A stretch of 64,000 bases of DNA from Daejeonella sp. (GCF_030695525.1 NZ_JAUYSS010000047.1:186001-250000); one strand, 5' to 3'; positions 25,417 through 34,460 are shown, numbered from the stretch's first letter. The notes: a model not told the origin generated them from the letters alone. Numbers and translations: made by a program.

Positions 25417-26385
25417 TTATTTGAGTTTTCCGGTTACCCGATCCATCATCTCCATCACAATTAGTGCCTCTGAAGCGGAACATGGATTTGGACCCTTGTC
25501 CAGGAAATAATTCACAACCTGTTCAATCATAGGTTGTTGAACATGTTGAATTGGAGGGAAATGAAGGTCTGTGGTTTGCCCTTCCAGTGTCAACCGGCAT
25601 CCATCTGTAAAGATCGGGAATTGTAGAATTCCTTTTGTTCCTTTAATTTCACATAGATCACATTCCATATCTGTTGTAACAGTATAATCCCATATTCCAT
25701 TGAAGGGCACATGATTTCCGAAAATAATATCTGCAGTCACATAATCATCTGCCTGATAATTCTTCCCCCGGTTAGATGAACTTCCGCTTACTGATATAGG
25801 TTTGCCGAAAAAGTAAAGCATCAGATCCAATTGGTGAGGGGCAAGGTCATGAAATAAACCACCACCTGAAATCAAGGGGTTTACTCTCCAGCTATCTGCT
25901 ACACCTGGAGTAGGAGCCTGGAATAATTTGATTTCTGCGGATAAGATATCACCCAGGGTATTATTTTGAATCAGCCTACGGATTTCTAAAAATCTGGGTT
26001 GAGCTCTGCGGTAATGTGCGATGCTGAGCTTACATGAGTATTCTTCAGATGCTTCCAGCATTCTTTGGGCTTCAGAAGAATTCAGAGCCATTGGTTTTTC
26101 AACATAAACTGGTTTGCCGGCTTTAAAAGCGGCAATAGTGTATTGCTCGTGTGAATCGGGAGGGGTAGCAATGTAAATGGCATTGATGTCCTGATCATTT
26201 ATCAGAGCATCAGCGTCAGAGTACCATTTATTTATATGGTGTCTTTTGGCATAGTCTTCCGCCAGTGTTTTATCACGGCGCATAACAGCATCCAATGAAG
26301 AATTCGGAACTTTGTTAAATGCTGGTCCACTTTTAACTTCAGTTACATTGCCGCAGCCGATTATACCCCAAACGATTTGATCCAT
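25417..26385 (-). CDS. Gfo/Idh/MocA family oxidoreductase
   Basis: A 322-residue cytoplasmic member of the family. The Rossmann loop is WGIIGCGNVTEVKSGPAF, the strand-end motif is IATPPDSHEQYT and the catalytic motif is VYVEKPMAL. The C-terminal domain carries SGGGLFHDLAPHQLDLMLYFFG, where His residues would contact the substrate. It is the most compact of three complete paralogues in the window and has the canonical EKP, unlike the other two. It is divergent in context: glgB converges on it, and upstream lies a large palindrome followed by the gapA terminator. It is probably transcribed alone. The substrate is unknown; a dihydrodiol- or inositol-like polyol oxidation is a family possibility. 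Confidence 0.88.
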   Translation of the reverse strand: MDQIVWGIIGCGNVTEVKSGPAFNKVPNSSLDAVMRRDKTLAEDYAKRHHINKWYSDADALINDQDINAIYIATPPDSHEQYTIAAFKAGKPVYVEKPMALNSSEAQRMLEASEEYSCKLSIAHYRRAQPRFLEIRRLIQNNTLGDILSAEIKLFQAPTPGVADSWRVNPLISGGGLFHDLAPHQLDLMLYFFGKPISVSGSSSNRGKNYQADDYVTADIIFGNHVPFNGIWDYTVTTDMECDLCEIKGTKGILQFPIFTDGCRLTLEGQTTDLHFPPIQHVQQPMIEQVVNYFLDKGPNPCSASEALIVMEMMDRVTGKLK

Positions 26386-26393
26386 TTTTTCCC

Positions 26394-26428
26394 TAACGCT
26401 GACAGGGTTTTAAACCCTGTCAGCGTTA
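26394..26428. repeat. Large palindrome, copy 1 (GACAGGGTTT family)
   Basis: Arms TAACGCTGACAGGGTTT (26394-26410) and AAACCCTGTCAGCGTTA (26412-26428) are perfect reverse complements around a single T. The core GCTGACAGGGTTTT is the same as in the palindrome at 35.9 kb. It lies just upstream of the Gfo/Idh start. Confidence 0.85.
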
Positions 26429-26495
26429 CGAAAATAATTATTTATATTGAAAAAATCTGTAGGCGCTTAATATCAATTAGTAATCGGTATCGCAC

Positions 26496-26531
26496 AAAAT
26501 AAAAAACCCTGCTTTTAACATATAGCAGGGT
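26496..26531 (-). terminator. Rho-independent terminator of gapA
   Basis: Read on the minus strand: stem ACCCTGCT (26531-26524), loop of 10, AGCAGGGT (26513-26506), then TTTTTATTTT (26505-26496). It is 29 bases after the gapA stop and fits a classic intrinsic terminator. Confidence 0.85.
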
Positions 26532-26559
26532 CAAGTTAGGTTAGAAAGTTATTCAAATA

Positions 26560-27615
<1,056 letters not shown>

Positions 27616-27763
27616 TCATGATTTGATATACATAACCCTGCGGGTACCGTATAATCAACATAGTTTCATCTTTGATTGTTTTAGCGTTTGTGAATCCACC
27701 TGGAAATAACAGGTTTTGAAAATGCTTTAATTGTTGTAATATCCGCATATTCAGGATTAATTA

Positions 27764-28612
27764 TTAATTTTTATTCGAGTAATATTTTAATAAATTATAT
27801 ATAGGTTCTTTAATAACGGAGCTGATTATCAAGTTATTGTTTTGGGCCGCTTCATGCAGGTAATCCTCAAATCCCGCCGCTATTGTTCCAATCATGTGAA
27901 ATGGAACATTTGGGTATTGTAGTTTAAGAGGCATAAAGTAGGTTTTGAAATAAGTGTCAAAACCGGTTATTACCAGTTCTTTCACAAAGTTATCCTCTCT
28001 ATTTTCCATTAGAAAATCAGCGAAGGAGCTCAGGAATAATGAGGTTTGGGCTTGTCTGTATACTTTGTCGAGTATCTGAGTTCTGTCGAGGTCAAATTTC
28101 TTTTTGAATTTGAATTCGAATTCATCAGGAAGAAGATCATTTAAATATGACTTAAGCAATTTGCGTCCCAACCAGTTGGAAGATCCTTCATCTCCTAATA
28201 TGTATCCCAGGCCGTAATTATTCTCTATTATTTTTTTACCATCAAAGTAAGCAGCATTCGAACCACTTCCCATTATTCCCAGTATTCCGGGTTCATCCCC
28301 GCTTGCCGCAAGTGCCGCTGCTTTCAGGTCATGGTCTACAATAACCTTACTGAATCTGAAGAAACGGCTTAGGGCATTCGCTACAATTTCCCTGCGCTCA
28401 TTTGATGATGCACCTGCCCCGAAAAAATAAACCCATTTAATTTTCTCGGCATTGTTTATTAAGTGGATATTCTTATTGAGGAATTGTGTAATATAGTTTT
28501 CATCATTAAAAAACGGATTGATTCCAGGGGTCTTGAATTCTGAAATTGTCTTCCCTTTTTCAGCCAGTTTCCAATCGGCATGCTTTGATCCACTATAAAC
28601 TACTGCAATCAT
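27764..28612 (-). CDS. BadF/BadG/BcrA/BcrD ATPase-family protein (N-acetylglucosamine-kinase-like) with degenerate phosphate loop
   Basis: A 282-residue ASKHA-fold protein, paralogous to the one at 48.6 kb. Position by position its first ATP loop is altered: residues 6-14 read YSGSKHADW where the paralogue has DGGSTKTNW, so the acidic residue, Thr and Lys are replaced by Tyr, Lys and His. Later parts are conserved: FFGAGASSNERREIVANALS, VDHDLKAAALA, GIMGSGSNAAYFDG and YILGDEGSSNWLGRKLL. The family phosphorylates N-acetylglucosamine or glucosamine in the cytoplasm. Here ATP use may be weakened or lost, leaving a sensing or regulatory role. It sits 3 bases after the pfkA stop, so it is co-transcribed with phosphofructokinase and probably gapA. 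Confidence 0.85.
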   Translation of the reverse strand: MIAVVYSGSKHADWKLAEKGKTISEFKTPGINPFFNDENYITQFLNKNIHLINNAEKIKWVYFFGAGASSNERREIVANALSRFFRFSKVIVDHDLKAAALAASGDEPGILGIMGSGSNAAYFDGKKIIENNYGLGYILGDEGSSNWLGRKLLKSYLNDLLPDEFEFKFKKKFDLDRTQILDKVYRQAQTSLFLSSFADFLMENREDNFVKELVITGFDTYFKTYFMPLKLQYPNVPFHMIGTIAAGFEDYLHEAAQNNNLIISSVIKEPIYNLLKYYSNKN

Positions 28613-28615
28613 ATA

Positions 28616-29599
28616 TCAAATAGATAATACATTCACCATTTCCATTAAATCCTCCTCAAGTTTAAAATGAGTGAAATTTAATGCTTCCCCGAGGGGTGTC
28701 ATCACAACTGAATTTCCCCGCAGTCCCACCATTTTCCGGTTATTTCCAGCGATCAACCCTTTGACTGCTGCAAAGCCTAAGCGACTGGCCAGAACCCGGT
28801 CAAAACTGCTCGGACTGCCCCCGCGTTGCAAGTGCCCTAATATAGTGACTTTGACGTCGTAAAAATCAAATTTTTCTGTAACACGTTTAGCAAGCTGATA
28901 GGCACCACCACTTTTATCTCCTTCGGCTACTATCACAATACTGGATGTTTTTTTGTTTCTGGCATCGAGCGATAACTTTTCGATGAGTTCATCAATAGCA
29001 GTTTCACGTTCTGGTAAAAGAACAGCCTCAGCTCCCCCCGCAATTCCTGAGCGTAAAGCAATGCACCCTGAATCGCGCCCCATTACCTCTACAAAAAACA
29101 ACCGGTTATGAGATGCAGCCGTATCTCTGATCTTGTCAATGGCTTCAATAACCGTATTGGTTGCAGTATCGAACCCAAGGGTGAAATCAGAACCATAAAG
29201 ATCATTGTCTATTGTTCCGGGAATACACATGATGGGTATACCGAACCGTGTAGAAAGACGTTCTGCACCTCTGGCTGTTCCATCACCCCCTATCGCAATA
29301 AGGGCATCAATGCCGTGTGCTTTCAGGTTATTATATGCCTTTTCTGTTCCCTCATCAGTAATAAATTCTGTGCAACGTGCTGTTTTTAGGATGGTTCCCC
29401 CCAAATGGATAATATTGCCTACTGAGCGGGCGTCCATGTCCCAGAAATCACTTTCTAACATTCCCTGATATCCCTTTCGGATTCCTACTACCGCAAGCCC
29501 CATGAATACCGAGGTACGCACAACCGCTCTGATGCATGCATTCATACCGGGTGCATCACCTCCCGAAGTAAATACGCCTATTTTTCTTATTCCCGACAA
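28616..29599 (-). CDS. pfkA: ATP-dependent 6-phosphofructokinase
   Basis: A 327-residue PfkA. Motifs: GVFTSGGDAPGMNACIRAVV (nucleotide loop, 8-27), IGGDGTARGAERL (GGDGT at 104-108, as in ATP-dependent enzymes, which have Gly rather than Asp after GGDG-type loops), PGTIDNDLYGSD with the catalytic Asp131, and VEVMGRDSGCIALRSGIAGG. It phosphorylates fructose 6-phosphate in glycolysis. The only in-frame start is TTG at 29599; a stop lies three codons upstream and there is no ATG nearby, which is unusual. The gene diverges from a Nudix-type regulator over a 120-bp spacer with a palindromic candidate operator, suggesting control by that regulator. Confidence 0.94.
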   Translation of the reverse strand: MSGIRKIGVFTSGGDAPGMNACIRAVVRTSVFMGLAVVGIRKGYQGMLESDFWDMDARSVGNIIHLGGTILKTARCTEFITDEGTEKAYNNLKAHGIDALIAIGGDGTARGAERLSTRFGIPIMCIPGTIDNDLYGSDFTLGFDTATNTVIEAIDKIRDTAASHNRLFFVEVMGRDSGCIALRSGIAGGAEAVLLPERETAIDELIEKLSLDARNKKTSSIVIVAEGDKSGGAYQLAKRVTEKFDFYDVKVTILGHLQRGGSPSSFDRVLASRLGFAAVKGLIAGNNRKMVGLRGNSVVMTPLGEALNFTHFKLEEDLMEMVNVLSI

Positions 29600-29632
29600 A
29601 TCTGATTATCTATATATATATGCGAATATAAT

Positions 29633-29655
29633 GTGTATTTTTTACACTAAGTAAT
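29633..29655. promoter_or_regulatory. Candidate operator, copy 1 (GTGTA-N5-TACAC plus CTAAGTAAT)
   Basis: A 15-nt palindrome GTGTATTTTTTACAC (29633-29647) followed by TAAGTAAT. The same 23-nt sequence, with 20 matches by hand alignment, precedes gdhA at 52072-52094. It lies in the spacer between pfkA and the divergent Nudix-type regulator, where an autoregulated operator would be expected. Confidence 0.5.
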
Positions 29656-29719
29656 ATTTGAATATTTTTTCACACTTTAATGACTAAACCTTATATATTT
29701 AGTTTTTAAATTTTGCATT

Positions 29720-30415
29720 TTGGGAACAATCCTGCCTAAGTTCGATTCAGTTTTTTCAATTGATTGTGTAATATTTGGTTTTGATGAAGGGGAATTGAAG
29801 ATTCTTCTGATTGAACGAAATGAAGAACCGTTCAAAAACTGGTGGGCATTGCCCGGATATATTGTAGAGCAGGATGAAAGTATTGACCATGCAGCTGAAC
29901 GTATTCTTTATGAACTAACAGGGCTAAGGGGAATCTATATGGATCAGTTTTACACCTTTGGGGATGTAAACCGGCACCCCCAGGGAAGGGTAATTACAGT
30001 TGCCTATTATGCAATGATTAGATTAAGTGGAAGTAAGGAGCTTAAACCCGTCAGTAATTATGCATCTAAAGCAGTTTGGATTCCGGTAAATGATTTGCCA
30101 AAACTGGCCTTTGACCATGAGAAGATCTTTTCCAAAGGTTTTGAAAAAATCAGACACAAAATTAGTTATCAGCCCATCGCATTCGAATTGCTACCTGAGA
30201 AATTTACTCTGACCCAGCTTCAGCATCTCTATGAAGTAATACTAAATAAGAAGCTGGATAAACGGAATTTCAGAAAAAAGATGCTTAATTATGGTATTCT
30301 CAAAGAGCTTGATGAGAAGCAGAAAGGTGTATCCTACAGAGCAGCTAAACTCTATAAATTTGATAAACGAAAATATACCAAACTGTTCCAGAAGGAAATT
30401 ACGTTTGGTAAGTGA
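29720..30415 (+). CDS. NrtR/AraR-like transcriptional regulator (Nudix domain plus winged helix)
   Basis: A 231-residue protein with an N-terminal Nudix fold (about 8-150) and a C-terminal winged-helix region (about 155-225, FTLTQLQHLYEVILNKKLDK, RNFRKKMLNYGILKEL). The Nudix box spans G46-L69 but is degenerate: the REUXEE core reads ERILYEL, so hydrolase activity is unlikely and the domain probably senses a ligand. This is the NrtR family, which controls NAD metabolism in many bacteria and arabinose genes (AraR) in Bacteroides. The start is TTG at 29720; no in-frame ATG precedes it. Divergent from pfkA, it probably regulates sugar or central carbon genes, possibly including gdhA through a shared site. 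Confidence 0.87.
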   Translation: MGTILPKFDSVFSIDCVIFGFDEGELKILLIERNEEPFKNWWALPGYIVEQDESIDHAAERILYELTGLRGIYMDQFYTFGDVNRHPQGRVITVAYYAMIRLSGSKELKPVSNYASKAVWIPVNDLPKLAFDHEKIFSKGFEKIRHKISYQPIAFELLPEKFTLTQLQHLYEVILNKKLDKRNFRKKMLNYGILKELDEKQKGVSYRAAKLYKFDKRKYTKLFQKEITFGK

Positions 30416-30436
30416 TTGCGGATCGGAGTCCGCAAT
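30415..30436. repeat. Single TTGCGGATC hairpin unit
   Basis: Arms ATTGCGGA (30415-30422) and TCCGCAAT (30429-30436) around TCGGAG, followed by GCCAG. It overlaps the last base of the regulator's stop codon. It belongs to the same family as the five-unit array at 49.46-49.60 kb and may serve as a terminator-like hairpin. A G9 run follows at 30441-30449. Confidence 0.65.
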
Positions 30437-30456
30437 GCCAGGGGGGGGGTATTTAA

Positions 30457-31503
30457 TCAGGGTTTTTGCGAAAAATGTTTCGGGATTTTATTATTTACAA
30501 GCTTAAACCATAAAGGTGGAATCAGGGCTGGTAAGATCATACTCGCATATCCGCCGGGAAGAACCGGACTATCAGGATACGACAAAAGTTGATTAAATGG
30601 TTTTGACGCATGAAAATGATGGTCTGAATGTCGGCTGAGGTCGATGAGCAGAAAACGACTGATTAGTTTATCACTTTGCCAGGAATGTTTTTCATTCACG
30701 CGTTCATTGTCCATCCTGCTCAAACCATAGTGTTCAATGTAGTTTGTATATTCCAGTAAAAGATTTGCAAAAATGGCCTGAAGCACAAGCGCAGCGGATA
30801 CTTCCCAACCCCAAACAATCATACTAAGTAACAGGATGCCAAGGTAGCCTGATATACAACTAATCAGGTAATTGTTAAATCCGTATGGATTAAGTTTATT
30901 TATTTTACAGCGCTGTATTTCCATTTGCATGGATTGATTCATTTGTCCGCTAATGGATCGTCCAACAAAATGATAATAGTTCTCCCCAAATTTTGCCGTT
31001 ACCGGATCCTGGTCAGTACCAACGTATTTATGGTGAATACGCAGGTGATGTATATAGAAATAGGGGTTGAAAACTGTGAATAAAAGAAAGCGACCTGCAA
31101 AATTCCAAATCTTGTGCTTTCTGTGAATCAATTCATGAGCTACAACAATTGCCAGAGTACCTGAGGAGCCTCCCGTTGAAAGTGCAGCAGTAATTATCCA
31201 GTAACCACTGATAATTCCTGTTGAAATTCCATAAATAAGACTTAAAAGTGCTGAAATTTGACCTGCAACCGATAAAAACATTAAGGTGTCAGGAAGTTCA
31301 TCCTCTATCCAATCATCGTTTGTATGGTCTTCCGGAAGCAATATCTCAGCAATTCCAAGTACAATAAAAGAGAAGGTAAAATTCAAAAGTGTAAACCATC
31401 CGCCCGAAAGATTTCCAAATATGACCAGTATAACCGGAATCAGATTTAAAAAATATTTCCAGTTTCTGAATGATCTGCCAGTTCTCTTAACTTTAGTATG
31501 CAT
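30457..31503 (-). CDS. alkB: Alkane 1-monooxygenase (AlkB-type, membrane di-iron)
   Basis: A 348-residue integral membrane protein. All AlkB histidine motifs are present: HELIHRKHK (123-131), HLRIHH (153-158), the AlkB signature NYIEHYG (254-260) and RHSDHHFH (291-298). About six membrane segments surround them. Family members hydroxylate the end carbon of medium-chain alkanes or fatty-acid-like chains using O2 and electrons from rubredoxin or ferredoxin. No rubredoxin gene is adjacent; the nearest redox carrier seen is the ferredoxin at 57.4 kb. The NYxEHYG signature favours AlkB over generic fatty-acid desaturases. The physiological substrate in this organism is uncertain. Confidence 0.9.
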   Translation of the reverse strand: MHTKVKRTGRSFRNWKYFLNLIPVILVIFGNLSGGWFTLLNFTFSFIVLGIAEILLPEDHTNDDWIEDELPDTLMFLSVAGQISALLSLIYGISTGIISGYWIITAALSTGGSSGTLAIVVAHELIHRKHKIWNFAGRFLLFTVFNPYFYIHHLRIHHKYVGTDQDPVTAKFGENYYHFVGRSISGQMNQSMQMEIQRCKINKLNPYGFNNYLISCISGYLGILLLSMIVWGWEVSAALVLQAIFANLLLEYTNYIEHYGLSRMDNERVNEKHSWQSDKLISRFLLIDLSRHSDHHFHASKPFNQLLSYPDSPVLPGGYASMILPALIPPLWFKLVNNKIPKHFSQKP

Positions 31504-31532
31504 TTTTTGATTTTAGGGTTTGGCAGTAAATA

Positions 31533-31646
31533 TCAAAAAATAAATCCCTGAATCTTATCAGCTGACATCAGATGAATTATGCCTAATACTGCAAATGGGA
31601 TTGCAAATATTACTCTTAATAAAACGTGTGACAGAATTTGATTCAT
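31533..31646 (-). CDS. Small hydrophobic protein upstream of alkB (possible DoxX-like remnant)
   Basis: A 37-codon frame beginning MNQILSHVLLRVIFAIPFAV and continuing LGIIHLMSADKIQGFIF. It has one strong membrane segment and ends 29 bases before alkB on the same strand. The opening resembles the first helix of DoxX-like membrane proteins, which are about 130 residues long, so this may be a truncated remnant or a genuine single-span small protein. No frame continues the family afterwards. Confidence 0.35.
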   Translation of the reverse strand: MNQILSHVLLRVIFAIPFAVLGIIHLMSADKIQGFIF

Positions 31647-31701
31647 TTTTTTAGGATAAGGTTTAGAATTTAATTCATTTCTATACCCAATTTACTAATT
31701 A

Positions 31702-32112
31702 TCAATGAATTTGAGGTTTTTTATTCCTGCCTGAAAAAAGTATCATCAAAATTGCACCGGAGGCTATTAATGCCCAGCCAATCCATCGGTACTGGATCAT
31801 TCTGCCTGCAACAGCTGCCAGCTTTTTCAATGGAATGAAATTAAAATAATTGCTTACCTTAAAAAATACAGCCCCGAATGTAAAGGTAAGGACCAATAGC
31901 AAAGTCAATCCGCAAAAACGTAACAAACCTCTTTTATTTCCAGATGCCGCTATTAGTGAAAGTATTGCAAGTGAATAGACAATCGAAGCTAATACCGTAT
32001 CAAGATCCCAATAATTCCAGTTACCGATAATTGGGATATGCAGCATCGGCATCATACCACCTGCAATAACCAGAAGAGAACCAAGGATTCCGATGTAGTT
32101 TTTCCAAGTCAT
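31702..32112 (-). CDS. Uncharacterised integral membrane protein
   Basis: A 136-residue protein with four predicted membrane segments (about residues 5-22, 41-58, 65-85 and 110-128), connected by short loops (GNWNYWDLD, SNYFNFIPLKKLAAVAGR). I start at ATG 32112; a longer frame to 32193 would overlap gldC with an unlikely Cys/Arg-rich start. The start lies 11 bases after the gldC stop, so the two are co-transcribed. The pattern of a tryptophan- and tyrosine-rich first loop between helices resembles small Bacteroidota membrane proteins of unknown role. I assign no function. Confidence 0.65.
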   Translation of the reverse strand: MTWKNYIGILGSLLVIAGGMMPMLHIPIIGNWNYWDLDTVLASIVYSLAILSLIAASGNKRGLLRFCGLTLLLVLTFTFGAVFFKVSNYFNFIPLKKLAAVAGRMIQYRWIGWALIASGAILMILFSGRNKKPQIH

Positions 32113-32123
32113 GGCATTTTGAA

Positions 32124-32483
32124 TTAGCCTTTTAGTGCTGATTGTGGATTGTTTCCTTCGGTCAGCTCCATTTTTTCTGCAAAATGAGCACAATAATCCC
32201 GAAGGTCTTCTACAATTGCTTCTTCTCCGGTAGCACGTAAAAAACTGTCACCCATAGTCTGTAGTGTCTCATAGAAAAATCGCTTCATTTCATCAACCGG
32301 CATATCTTTGGTCCAAAGGTCAATACGCAGGGAGTTCTTATAGTTATGATCCCATAAAGCAAGCATCATTGATTTAACAGGTAGCGCTTCCTTGTTCTGT
32401 GAGTCTGTAGATTCCCAAAGAATATTTTCAGGTACATTTTGCCCGTCTAGTTCTATGGTAAGTTTTATTTCGGCTTTTTTCAT
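32124..32483 (-). CDS. gldC: Gliding motility protein GldC
   Basis: A 119-residue soluble protein that matches GldC: MKKAEIKLTIELDGQNVPEN, IEL-WESTDSQNKEA-type acidic loop, MLALWDHNYKNSLRIDLWTK, DMPVDEMKRFFYETLQTMGD and a final helix with RDYCAHFAEKM. GldC is a small protein required for efficient gliding in Flavobacterium johnsoniae and is found widely in Bacteroidota, including non-gliders. gldB is not next to it here. It is followed by an unknown membrane protein gene, and its upstream spacer holds low-complexity repeats. This gene is the main taxonomic marker in the window. Confidence 0.9.
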   Translation of the reverse strand: MKKAEIKLTIELDGQNVPENILWESTDSQNKEALPVKSMMLALWDHNYKNSLRIDLWTKDMPVDEMKRFFYETLQTMGDSFLRATGEEAIVEDLRDYCAHFAEKMELTEGNNPQSALKG

Positions 32484-32682
32484 TCTTGAGTTGTAAGTTA
32501 TAAGTTATAAGTAATTTTTGTGCCAGCCCCAATGAGGTGCTAATTATGGGATTGTATTTTTCTGCGTTTATATTTTAACAGTTACCCGTTACCTGTTGCC
32601 TGTGATCGAATAGTTCATTGTTTATCAGGTTTTAAAAGCCGGTCTCTTCATTCTCAATTCTCAACTGTCAATTGTCAACTGA
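32484..32682. repeat. Low-complexity repeats of two families
   Basis: Begins with TTGTAAGTTATAAGTTATAA (about 32489-32508) and ends with TCTCAATTCTCAACTG and TCAATTGTCAACTG (about 32650-32682). The second tract supplies the stop codon of the small membrane protein gene ending at 32675, so the repeat abuts or has replaced its original 3' end. No gene in between. Confidence 0.65.
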
Positions 32683-32938
32683 AAATATACAATTTAATCA
32701 ATACCATCAAAACAGCCACAAAGATGAGAAATAGAATTTCAATTAACCAAATCCGTTTTAGCTCTGAGATAAACCTACGGAATACCTGATCCGTGATAAA
32801 ACTAAGAATGAGCAGTATAATTAAGGGAATGCTACCTAAGTGACGAAATCCGTTTTCATCCGGAAAGAGGATCAGGTATACAATGCTTACAAGTAAGAGG
32901 GATGAAACTATATTTAGCGGAGTTAAACGCAGCTTCAT
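32675..32938 (-). CDS. Small uncharacterised membrane protein coupled to the DEAD-box helicase
   Basis: An 87-residue protein with three hydrophobic segments (about residues 8-24, 36-47 and 64-86) and a conserved-looking FPDENGFRHLGSIPLIILLI stretch. The start ATG overlaps the helicase stop by 4 bases (ATGA), indicating translational coupling. Its last codons run into a GACAATTGACAGTTGAG-type repeat, so the true C-terminus may have been altered. I do not recognise the family. Confidence 0.6.
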   Translation of the reverse strand: MKLRLTPLNIVSSLLLVSIVYLILFPDENGFRHLGSIPLIILLILSFITDQVFRRFISELKRIWLIEILFLIFVAVLMVLIKLYIFS

Positions 32939-34311
32939 TTTTTCCTGTCTTTTTTGTGAACAGAGTCAAATTTGACACTTTTCTTCCTTCGGGCAGCACC
33001 GGGTTTGTTATTTCTAACTTTTGCTGTAGGTTCTCCCTTTACTGATTTTACCCCTTTCGAATTTTTAGCCTTTTTCTCATGGAAGGCTCCTTTAAATTCG
33101 GGATCATCCCTTCGTTTTTGCAGATCAATTTCCCGGGCAATATTCTGACGTTCTTCATATGGTGTATCATCAATGAATACATTTTCGGGCATTTCAGATA
33201 TAGGAATGGTCTGCCGGATCAGTTTTTCAATCTTTTCGACGTAATATTCCTCCGAAGGGCTGCAAAAAGTGATCGCATCGCCCGTTTGAAGAGCACGACC
33301 GGTACGTCCGATCCGGTGAACATAATCTTCAATGATAATCGGAACATCAAAATTGATGACATGGCTCACATTACTGACATCCAGTCCGCGGGAAGCCACA
33401 TCAGTTGCAACCAGAATCCTGATTTCACCTTCCTTAAAGGCATTGATCGAATTAATCCGGGTGTTTTGTCCCTTATTGGCATGGATAACCCTAACCTGGT
33501 CAACTCCATATCGCCGTTCTAGGAAATGAAAAATATTATCTGCTACCGTTTTTGTTTTACAGAAAACAATAAGACGGGTAAAGTCCTCTGTATCCTTGAG
33601 CAAATGCTGAAGCAGGTTTAGCTTGGTTTTCAGATTTGGAACTTTGTACAAAACCTGGCTTACAGTTGCTGCAGGAGTCGCCTGCTCTGCTACTTCAATC
33701 ACCGTGGGATGTTTCAGAAAATCACCCGAGATCTTATGGACTAATTCACTCATAGTAGCCGAAAACAGCAGGTTCTGACGTTTTCTTGGCACCACTTCCA
33801 GAATACGGTGTATGGAACCAATAAATCCCATGTCCATCATTTTATCGGCTTCATCCATCACCAGAAATTTCAAATTTTGGGTGTTGATGTTTCCTTCCAG
33901 ATATAAATCCAGAAATCGGCCCGGGGTTGATATGATAATATCCACTCCCTTTTTCAATTCAGAGATCTGGGTTTTAGGACCTAATCCCCCATAAAGCACA
34001 ACAGTCCGCAGATCAGTATATTTAGCAAATGTTTTCACATTTTCTTCGATCTGCATTGCCAGTTCACGGGTAGGGGCGATAATCAAAGCCCTGGGATCAT
34101 TTCCCTGAGCATATTTCAACTTCATCAGAATTGGCAATACAAAAGCAGCGGTTTTACCGGTTCCGGTTTGTGCGATCCCCATAATATCCTGTCCGGATAA
34201 GATAGGCATGATCGCTTTTTCCTGTATTGGTGTTGGCAGTGTGTAACCTGCATCCGCAACAGCATTCAGTATTTGCCTGTTCAGCTTGAAATCTTCGAAG
34301 GATAATGACAT
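32935..34311 (-). CDS. DEAD-box ATP-dependent RNA helicase
   Basis: A 458-residue helicase with both RecA-like domains. Motifs: Q-motif FKLNRQILNAVADAGYTLPT with PIQ, Walker A AQTGTGKT (47-54), PTRELA (80-85), STPGRF (128-133), DEAD (153-156), SAT (184-186), VATDVASRGLDV, and HRIGRTGR. The C-terminal 60 residues are Lys/Arg-rich (KKAKNSKGVKSVKGEP, KPGAARRKKSVKF), typical of RhlE-type proteins that bind RNA non-specifically and work in ribosome assembly or mRNA decay. A perfect TACCTTTG promoter box ends 4 nt before the ATG, predicting a leaderless mRNA. The small membrane protein downstream overlaps it. Confidence 0.95.
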   Translation of the reverse strand: MSLSFEDFKLNRQILNAVADAGYTLPTPIQEKAIMPILSGQDIMGIAQTGTGKTAAFVLPILMKLKYAQGNDPRALIIAPTRELAMQIEENVKTFAKYTDLRTVVLYGGLGPKTQISELKKGVDIIISTPGRFLDLYLEGNINTQNLKFLVMDEADKMMDMGFIGSIHRILEVVPRKRQNLLFSATMSELVHKISGDFLKHPTVIEVAEQATPAATVSQVLYKVPNLKTKLNLLQHLLKDTEDFTRLIVFCKTKTVADNIFHFLERRYGVDQVRVIHANKGQNTRINSINAFKEGEIRILVATDVASRGLDVSNVSHVINFDVPIIIEDYVHRIGRTGRALQTGDAITFCSPSEEYYVEKIEKLIRQTIPISEMPENVFIDDTPYEERQNIAREIDLQKRRDDPEFKGAFHEKKAKNSKGVKSVKGEPTAKVRNNKPGAARRKKSVKFDSVHKKDRKK

Positions 34312-34315
34312 TCTG

Positions 34316-34323
34316 CAAAGGTA
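34316..34323 (-). promoter_or_regulatory. Bacteroidota -7 promoter box TACCTTTG before the helicase
   Basis: Exact TAnnTTTG match on the minus strand, 4 nt (CAGA) before the ATG of the DEAD-box helicase. Transcription starts normally fall a few bases after this box, so the mRNA would have no or almost no leader. Confidence 0.55.
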
Positions 34324-34349
34324 GGGATTTGGAATTTAGATTAGGACTT

Positions 34350-34460
34350 ACAGTGTATAGTTGTCCGTTGTCAGTTGCCTGATGTCTGAAAATACTGCCA
34401 ATTTCACATCAATGATGCATGTCCTTAATCCTTGTTCCTTATTCTTTGCTCCATTAATAT
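34350..34460. repeat. Low-complexity spacer repeats
   Basis: Contains TTGTCCGTTGTCAGTTGCC and TGATGTCTGAAAATACTGCC (compare GTTGTCAGTTGTCTGATGGC and GATGAAATACTGC at 38.55-38.61 kb) and CCTTGTTCCTTATTCTTTGC. The order of the pieces is the same at both sites, so this is one dispersed composite repeat. Confidence 0.55.

Noticed and set aside
25417..26385. Operon of this Gfo/Idh gene with gapA
   Set aside because: A strong terminator (26496-26531) and a large palindrome lie between gapA and this gene, so joint transcription is unlikely.
30441..30449. G9 run beside the alkB stop as a phase-variation tract
   Set aside because: It lies outside both flanking coding regions and outside any visible promoter, so slippage would have no clear effect. 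It may be a sequencing-prone homopolymer.
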